A DNA stretch of 64,000 nt from Chamaecyparis obtusa (lineage: Eukaryota > Streptophyta > Pinopsida > Cupressales > Cupressaceae). The DNA lies in the NCBI GenBank assembly GCA_027943335.1, contig BSBK01000963.1, positions 2,527,001-2,591,000 on the forward strand. Reading direction: 5' to 3'. Below, piece by piece: positions 58,201 to 64,000 of the stretch; the first letter of the stretch is position 1; each line of letters opens with the position of its first letter. The notes beneath the pieces are model-generated. The model worked only from the letters and a program-made list of their open reading frames with translations, did no database searches and was not told the DNA's origin. Made by a program: the position numbers and the translations under genes.

Positions 58201-60300
58201 GTGATGCATAGAGAAGAAACTTACTGGAGACAAAAGTCTCGAGAACCGTGGCTAGATGTGGGTGATTTGAATACTTCATTTTTTCATAATTCTGTTAAGG
58301 TGAAAAGAGCTAATAGAAAGATTTTTTTAGTCAAAGATGGAAATGGTGTGTTATTGCAGGATCTAGAAGCTATTAATCAAGAAGCGGTTAGATATTTCAA
58401 AGATTCCTTTTGGGTGGAGGAAGTTAATTTAGCTCAAGACTTGGATATTCCTAATTTCATCCCTTGATGCATAACGGAGGAACAAAATTACTTGTTAAGG
58501 AGGCCTTGTTCTTTGGAAGAGGTGAAGAAAGTGGTTTTTGGTTTGGGGGCACAAAAATCTCTTGGACCGGATGGGTTCTTTGCAATCTTTTTTCAACAAT
58601 TTTGGGACCTTGTTGGGTTGGAAGTATGGGAGGTGGTTGAAGAATCAAGAGTGGGTGGTTTTCTTTTTCAATACTTCAAAAACATTTTTATTGCCTTGAT
58701 TCCTATAAAGGAGGAGAGTAAGTCTTTTGATGACTACTGTCCTATATCCCTTTGCAATACTATTTATAAAATCATATCTAAGGTTATGTTTAATAGGTTG
58801 AAAATGGTGTTATGCTCCATCATCTCGGAGAAGCAGAGTAGCTTTGCCCCTGATAGATCTATATATGAGGGTATTATAGTGGCTCATGAAGTGATTCACA
58901 CTTTGTCATTGAATAAGGCTGAGAAAATGATGATCAAGTTGGGTATAAGGAAAGCTTATGATGTTGTCAATAGAAAATTTCTATTAAAAGTGCTTGGTTG
59001 TTTTGGTTTTTGCCAAGAATGGCTGAATTGGGTGGAGAGTTGTATTCAAACTCTTAGGTTTTGGGTTTTGGTGAATGGAAGCCCTCAAGGTTTTTTCAAG
59101 TCAAATAAGGGAATTCATCAAGGGGACCCCCTCTCCCCTTTTTTGTTTATCATTATGGTAGAGGTTTTGGGCAGAATGATTAGTAAACAGAGGTCAAATG
59201 GTTTGTGGCAGGGAGTTAAGATTACTGATAACATTGATCCAATTACCCATTTACAGTTTGTTGATGATACTAATTTGATGGGAGAGGCTTCCTTTAGGGA
59301 GGCAAGGGTCATCAAAGAAACTTTGGACTCTTATAGTAGTGCGTTTGGGCAATGTATTAATTGCGCAAAATCAGAAATTTATTTTTTAAATGTGGAACCT
59401 AGGAACCAGAGGGGGATTTGTAGAATCATTGGTATTAGAGTTGGAAGTTTGCCCAATAAATATTTGGGGATTCCTTTGTTTAAAGGGGCTTCTAAAGTAG
59501 TGCTTTGGAAATATTTGATTGGAAAGTGTTCTAAACAAATTGAAGGTTGGAAGAGTAAATGGTTAACTTTAGCCGGGAGGATTCTCCTACTTAAATTTGT
59601 TGTTAGTGCCATTCCTATTTTCTCGATGATGTGCCTTAAAATTCCGAAGAAGATTATTCAAGTGATTTTAGACAAGATGTGAAAGTTCCTTTGGACAGGC
59701 AAGAATGTGGATGATAAAAGACCATTGGTTGCATGGAAGAAGATTTGTAGCCTGAAAGGGCGAGGGGGTGCTGGTCTTAGGGATTGGAGTTTAATGAATG
59801 AAGCTCTATGTGCTAAATTAGTTTGGAGTATGTCTTAACAACCTGATTTATTATGGGTAAAAGTTTTGAAAGCTAAGTATTTAGATTCAATGGAGAACTA
59901 CAAAATTTTGAATACTCTGAATTTGTGAAAAGGTTCAGCTATATGGAACTTTATCACTAGTTGCAGACCGCTTACATGTCAACATTTAACGTGGCAAGTG
60001 GAAAATGGGCAAAGAATCAAATTTTGGGATGATTCATGGGGCGGACATCTAGTCTTGACTGAATTGTAGGGTGTGCAGGAGGTGAAGGCTCTCATGTGTG
60101 AAAGATGGGGAGTTTTTCTCAGTGACTATGTGGAATTGAGAATGGGCCCGCTTCGGCAAGTTTGGGACTAGAAAGGATTGGATGAATTGGGTCTCAATGA
60201 GCAACAATTAAGTTGTATGAGATAGATTTTCATTGAGAGGAGTGTAAGTATCAGTGACATTGAAACTCCATCAAGTGGTGTGCATAAAATGGTGGCAATT
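58201..60300 (+). pseudogene. LINE ORF2 reverse transcriptase
   Basis: The longest open frame is 58492-59682 (396 codons). The motifs in order are SLGPDGFFAIFFQQFW, YCPISLCNTIYKIISK, KLGIRKAYDVVN (motif A), IHQGDPLSPFLF (motif B), LQFVDDTN (motif C, positions 256-259 of this frame) and KYLGIPL. In motif A the first catalytic Asp (normally KLD) is Gly (codon 58942-58944, ggt for gat), which would abolish polymerase activity by itself. Stops at 59680-59682, 59836-59838 and beyond break the thumb and connection. Upstream, 58201-58467 is the linker with YWRQKSREPWLDVGDLNTSF, the typical W.....R..WL..GD.N(T/S)(S/K)FF motif. Confidence 0.9.
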
Positions 60301-60560
60301 ATTTTGTGAAGTTGGGTTATCAACTTTTGGATAGGGCAGAGGCATATGAGATGTGGCCTTCTAAGTTGCTATGGGGTAAATATTATCTTCCAAAGGCAGG
60401 TGCCTTTGCCTGGATTGCTATAAAAGAGAGGATTCTTACTGGGGTTAGGCAGAGGAAATTTGGTATCTATGGGACTACTAGATGTCCAATGTGTGAGAAT
60501 GAGGAGGAAGATGTAAATCATTTGCTTCTATCATGCTCATATGCTGAGAAGTGATGGGAT
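60301..60560 (+). pseudogene. LINE zinc-finger (zf-RVT) region
   Basis: It contains AFAWIAIKERILTGVRQRK and RCPMCENEEEDVNHLLLSC. The C-x2-C...H-x4-C pattern is the zf-RVT domain between RT and RNase H in plant LINEs. The frame runs 82 codons and ends at TGA. Confidence 0.85.
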
Positions 60561-60738
60561 ATGTTGCACAACAAATTAGGTTGGCAGGGCCCTTTTTCGA
60601 ATAGTCTAAAGGAGGTTTTTTTATAGTTGGTTGACCCCTTCAACAAGATCGGTTTTTTATTCAGTATGGGTTGCTAGTCCCTCTATCCTTGTCTGGGAGG
60701 TATGGAAAGAATGAAATAGGCACCTTTTTCAAGATAAG

Positions 60739-61398
60739 ATGGAAAATGTTGAGAGATTGGTTGGTAGGATTGATCTACCAATTGAGGAAGTTGTTAATGC
60801 TAGATCAGCTTGCCTTCCTTCTTCTACCCCATTTTCTTGTATGGATGTGCGATTTCAATGGGTGTGGCCTGGTTTAAGATGTAGAGGCTATCAGCTTAGC
60901 AATAAGAGATTGCTTAAGGGAAGGATCCAGGATGACATTAAGTGGAATCCTCTAGATTGTGGTTGGGTGAAGGTTAATTTTGATGGTGCATCAAGAGGGA
61001 ATCTGGGTCCTTTGGGTGCAGGTGTGATAGTGAGAGATAGTAATGGGTCCACTATTGTTGTTGGTGCTCAAAAGTTGAGGGATGGCACCAATAATATGGT
61101 GGAAGGTTATGCTAATTTGTTTGCAGTTAGATTAGGTGCCAAGTTGGGTTTTCGACGGCTTCATTTGGAAGGTGATTCTCTTGTTATGATTAATTATTTT
61201 AAGAATAGATCTTGTAATGCTTGGCATCTCCAACCAATCATCAATGATGTGGTTAAGGTTTTGGACTCCTTCACTGAGTTTAAAATAAGTCATACATATC
61301 GGAAAGGAAATATTGAAGTGGATGTGCTATCTAAATGGGCGGTTAATTTTGGGCAGGTAGGGTATATTGTTATAAAGGAGATGGATATAGCTATTTAA
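60739..61398 (+). pseudogene. LINE RNase H domain, intact frame
   Basis: The 219-codon frame ends at TAA 61396-61398. From about 60955 it shows WVKVNFDGASRGN (Asp), NNMVEGYANLFAV (Glu), LEGDSLVM (Asp) and HTYRKGNIEVDVLSKW (Asp). All four acidic active-site residues are present, unlike the copy at 12470. It degrades the RNA strand of the hybrid in this family. The first 70 codons are the linker from the zinc-finger region. Confidence 0.88.
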
Positions 61399-61793
61399 GT
61401 TTCCATTTTGGATCGGTAGTGGTTGGCCATAGAGTTGGAGAGTTTGAAATTGGTTTTTTGGACTGTTGGGATGGGGTTTTGTCCCTGGTGGCTTTTGTTA
61501 GTTTTGGTGACATTGTTCCCTATGGCTTGTGGAGGTCTTGATGGCATTAGGCTTTGTGTCCATTTGCCTTTTTGGTGTTGGCAAGACCTTTTGGTTTTGG
61601 CGGCATTTTTTGATGTTTTGGACAACCCTCTGTTGATAGGTGATTTTTTGCACGTGGGAGATGGTAGAGATGTTTTTCGATGTTGTGTGTGGTGTTTGGA
61701 TGGGATGTTTTAAATAGTTGAGAGGACATCAAGTTGATGGCTTTGTGTGAAAGCCAGCTTTTCATTGGATTTAAATGGGGAGTTGGGTAGTTT
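61399..61793 (+). other. GT-rich LINE 3' region, first part
   Basis: Strongly G+T-rich on the plus strand. It carries a 96-codon frame (61423-61713) with no motif. Low A content makes open frames likely by chance. Confidence 0.4.
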
Positions 61794-62582
61794 TTGTTCA
61801 TAACTCTAAGCTGGTGTTTTTCTCTTGTTTATGACGGTGGTGCTTTTATGTGCTTGAGTGGAGGTTTTGGTGGAAAAATGCATGCAAATATTGTGAACAC
61901 GAAAAGACAAATGAAGTCTTTTGAAGGAGCGGTGAGTAGGGAAATGATTGTTGGTCTCCTTAAAATCAAGTGGGGAGCTTTGGTGGATGCAGTTATTGGG
62001 GTCCTTGACCCTTTGTTTCAAGGTTTTAGGTTGATGAGAAGAGATAATATTGCTATTATCTCCATGGTGATTGTGTGGGGTCTTGAGCTTGGTGAGTCCT
62101 CAGACACAGTCAAGTGGGTAGCCGAGTCTTTATTTGTAGATGATCTTTTACTTGGGCTAGAGTCGGTTCTTGAGTGGGCTGTGTTGGGAGTTGGCACAGA
62201 CATCTCTGAATGCATTGTAGATAGAGCTGAGGCAATGGAACATGGCCTTATCCCTTTCATCAGGTGGATGGGAAAGGTGGACAAGGAGGCTTATTTATTG
62301 GAACACAAAGTTGAATGGGAAAAGGTTAAAGCTGAAATAATGGCATTTTTGGAGGGTTCGCAAGCACAAGTACCGGTGGATGTTCCTCGCCGGTCTCACT
62401 CAGCTCTTCCTAGGTGTGCGAGAGGTGTTATCGAGGACTTTGAGTCTAGGGAACTGTTGATGGTCTTGGTGTTGTGGGTTCTTTTTTGCTTGCTGTGGAT
62501 GGCCAATTTTTGCATTTTGGAGGGTGTTGGTGTTTTGTGGCTCTCAGTTATTAAGCATGGTGACGATGATGATAGCCATTAA
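61794..62582 (+). CDS. Unassigned 262-codon open frame downstream of RNase H in the LINE
   Basis: This is an uninterrupted frame from a non-ATG start to TAA 62580-62582, in the same orientation as ORF2. The first in-frame ATG lies a few codons in. The middle is moderately hydrophobic and acidic (ESLFVDDLLLGLESVLEW), followed by a Lys/Glu helical stretch (VEWEKVKAEIMAFLEG). A hydrophobic segment near the end (LLMVLVLWVLFCLLWMANF) could cross a membrane. No family is recognised. Plant L1 elements normally have a non-coding 3' region here. It is open while the rest of the LINE has many stops, which is suggestive, but the GT-rich strand lowers the stop frequency. It may be a third ORF of this lineage or chance. 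Confidence 0.35.
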   Translation: MFITLSWCFSLVYDGGAFMCLSGGFGGKMHANIVNTKRQMKSFEGAVSREMIVGLLKIKWGALVDAVIGVLDPLFQGFRLMRRDNIAIISMVIVWGLELGESSDTVKWVAESLFVDDLLLGLESVLEWAVLGVGTDISECIVDRAEAMEHGLIPFIRWMGKVDKEAYLLEHKVEWEKVKAEIMAFLEGSQAQVPVDVPRRSHSALPRCARGVIEDFESRELLMVLVLWVLFCLLWMANFCILEGVGVLWLSVIKHGDDDDSH

Positions 62583-62767
62583 AATCAATGTGTTTAGCTT
62601 AGAGAGAGAAGGGGTTTGTTTTATGTTGGTGTTAGCCTTTGTAAATTTTATTATGTTAAGACTGGTTGCCCATGTGTGGGTTGTAAATATTGTTGTAATG
62701 ATAGTCCTATATTCAAAATTTTTGTAATCTCTTTTTATATTAATATAAAAAACTCTATTATAGACCC

Positions 62768-62776
62768 AAAAAAAAA
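62768..62776 (+). other. Poly(A) end of the LINE
   Basis: A run of nine A after 'tagaccc' marks the retrotransposition end; copia coding sequence begins at once after it. Confidence 0.7.
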
Positions 62777-64000
62777 GAATGATGTCTTTCATGTTTTTAA
62801 AGGATAAATATGATGCTTTTCAAATGTTTAAGTGGTACAAGGCAAGAGTTGAAAAGGAGACTAGAAGATAATTAGTGTCTAAGATCTGATAGAGGAGGTG
62901 AGTTTACATTTGATGAGTTTACACTTTTTTGCAATGAATATGGAATAAAGAGACAAATGTCTGTATCGAGGACACCACAACAAAATGGTATAGTAGAGAG
63001 AAGAAAGATATCCATTATTGACTGTGCAAGGAAATTGATGATTTAAAAGGGAATGTCTCAAACATTTTGGACATAAGTAGTTAGTACTGCAGCTTATACA
63101 CTAAACCGAGTAAAACTAAAGAAAGGTACTAACAAGTCTCCATATGGAATCTGGTATGGTCACAAACCGAATTTAAGTTATTTCAAAGTATTTGGGAGTA
63201 AGTGTTATATTCTAAAGGATGCTATAAATGGAAAGTTTGATTATAAAGGTGATGAAGGAATATTCTTAGGATATTCTACAAAGAGAAAGGCTTACAAGTG
63301 CTTAAACAAGTCTACTAACAAAATTGTGGAAAGTGAAAGTGTAAGGATTGATGAATTTGCAAAAAAAAATGATGAAGACAACAAAAAGGAACTCAAGGAC
63401 TACCAAAGATTTTTATATGTTCAAACTGATGTTCCTGCTACCTTACTAACAGTGCAAATTAAGGAGGAAGATGAACAGAGAGATCCACCATTGAATGTTG
63501 AAAATGAAGAACTAACATAGTCTATCAAGCCTGTTCTAGCCAAGGACGTGAGAATATACCACTCACCGAGAAAAATTATTGGAGACAAGAATGCTGGAGT
63601 AATGACAAGAAGTAATTTGAGAGATAACACATTTTTTATTTTTGAATTTGAGCGAAAAAAAGTAAATGATGCATTGAATAATGAAGATTGGATTAAAGCC
63701 ATGAAAGAAGAGATAGACCAAATTGAAAAGAACAACAAATGGAATTTAGTACTGAGACCTAAAGAATTTTTTAGAAACAAACTGAATGAACATGAATATG
63801 TAATCATAAACAAAGAAATATTGGTTTGTAAAGGGTATGCACAAGAAGAAGGAATTGATTATGGTGAGACTTTTCCACCTGTTGCTAGATTAGGAGTTAG
63901 AATTCTACTAGCATATGCAGCTTCTAAATGATTTAAATTTTATCAAATTGATGTTAAGTCTGCATATCTTAATGGTATTCTTGAGGAAGAAGAATATATT
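62777..64000 (+). pseudogene. Ty1/copia polyprotein: integrase to RT, partial
   Basis: Integrase: SDRGGEFTFDEF (catalytic Asp), MSVSRTPQQNGIVERR (catalytic Glu), then SPYGIWYGHKPNLSYFKVFG and GYSTKRKAYKC. RT: WIKAMKEEIDQIEKNNKWNL, YGETFPPVARL and IDVKSAYLNGILEEEEYI. All are standard copia landmarks in the copia order (integrase before RT). Stops and shifts occur at about 62805, 62870-62895, 63043, 63073, 63518 and 63931 (TGA where Trp is expected). The N-terminal gag, protease and integrase start are absent, replaced by the LINE. The element runs off the window end. Confidence 0.9.

Larger units (their letters stand above)
55616..62776 (+). mobile_element. L1-type LINE, nearly full length, inactive
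   Basis: It has an ORF1 part, endonuclease, RT, zinc-finger motif, RNase H, a long 3' region and an A-run at 62768-62776 preceded by gtaatctctttttatattaa. The 5' end is cut inside the ORF1 globular domain. The left neighbour is a gypsy integrase and the right neighbour a copia integrase. The expected matching target duplication was not found, so later rearrangement at one end is likely. Confidence 0.85.

Noticed and set aside
55024..63931. Integrated plant pararetrovirus as the source of the RT, RNase H and integrase pieces
   Set aside because: Domain order and motifs fit Ty3/gypsy, L1 LINE and Ty1/copia; no movement-protein or coat-protein region is seen.

Overview
This looks like nuclear DNA from a large, repeat-rich plant genome, probably a gymnosperm (my inference). 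The reasons are AT-rich sequence, very low gene density, nested LTR retrotransposons, L1-type LINEs with an RNase H domain, hAT and CACTA DNA transposons, and plant-type gene fragments. I see no bacterial operons, rRNA, tRNA or CRISPR array. No complete working protein gene is visible. Almost every coding stretch is a broken mobile-element gene or a piece of a host gene.

Layout. 1-1881: a small non-autonomous LTR element on the minus strand (TRIM-like), with a tRNA-Met-type primer site and a polypurine tract. 2146-2213: a perfect hairpin. 2375-2650: the C-terminus of a hAT transposase. 2776-4619: a solo LTR with a 5-bp target duplication. 8255-~10400: the tail of a Ty3/gypsy element and its 3' LTR, which carries a 299-bp tandem repeat. 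10574-11730: the first two exons of a 3-hydroxyisobutyryl-CoA hydrolase-like gene (minus strand), with a plausible core promoter at 11934-11946. This is the best host-gene candidate, but its later exons are not in the window. 12.4-14.03 kb: a LINE tail with RNase H. 14-21.6 kb: non-coding, with a 456-bp tandem duplication and a degenerate 55-bp repeat.

21.6-28.9 kb holds an unrecognised, degraded long coding region on the minus strand. Its promoter, leader and first half have been tandemly duplicated (about 2.65 kb), with a short homology at each boundary. 29.6-32.7 kb: leader and gag of a gypsy element (+).

36.5-55.6 kb is the most interesting part. A minus-strand gypsy integrase gene is split by one 18,155-bp insertion (36866-55020). 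The insertion has CACTA-type ends and a 3-bp AGT target duplication. Inside it are a reverse-transcriptase fragment of a non-L1 clade, several long palindromes, a pair of long inverted arms, a gypsy tail with its LTR, a sulfate-transporter exon, the end of a second CACTA element, a 5 x 174-bp tandem repeat, a LINE endonuclease fragment, and an intron-less, internally deleted NOG1 (nucleolar GTPase) fragment. I see no CACTA transposase, so the element appears non-autonomous.

55.6-62.78 kb: a nearly full-length but dead LINE (ORF1 part, endonuclease with an in-frame 267-bp duplication, RT with a catalytic Asp-to-Gly change, zinc finger, RNase H). It is followed by a 262-codon open frame of unknown nature and a poly(A). 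62.78-64.0 kb: a Ty1/copia integrase and RT fragment that runs off the window.

The elements form a stratigraphy. The CACTA is younger than the gypsy it split, and the tandem duplication is younger than the gene it copied.
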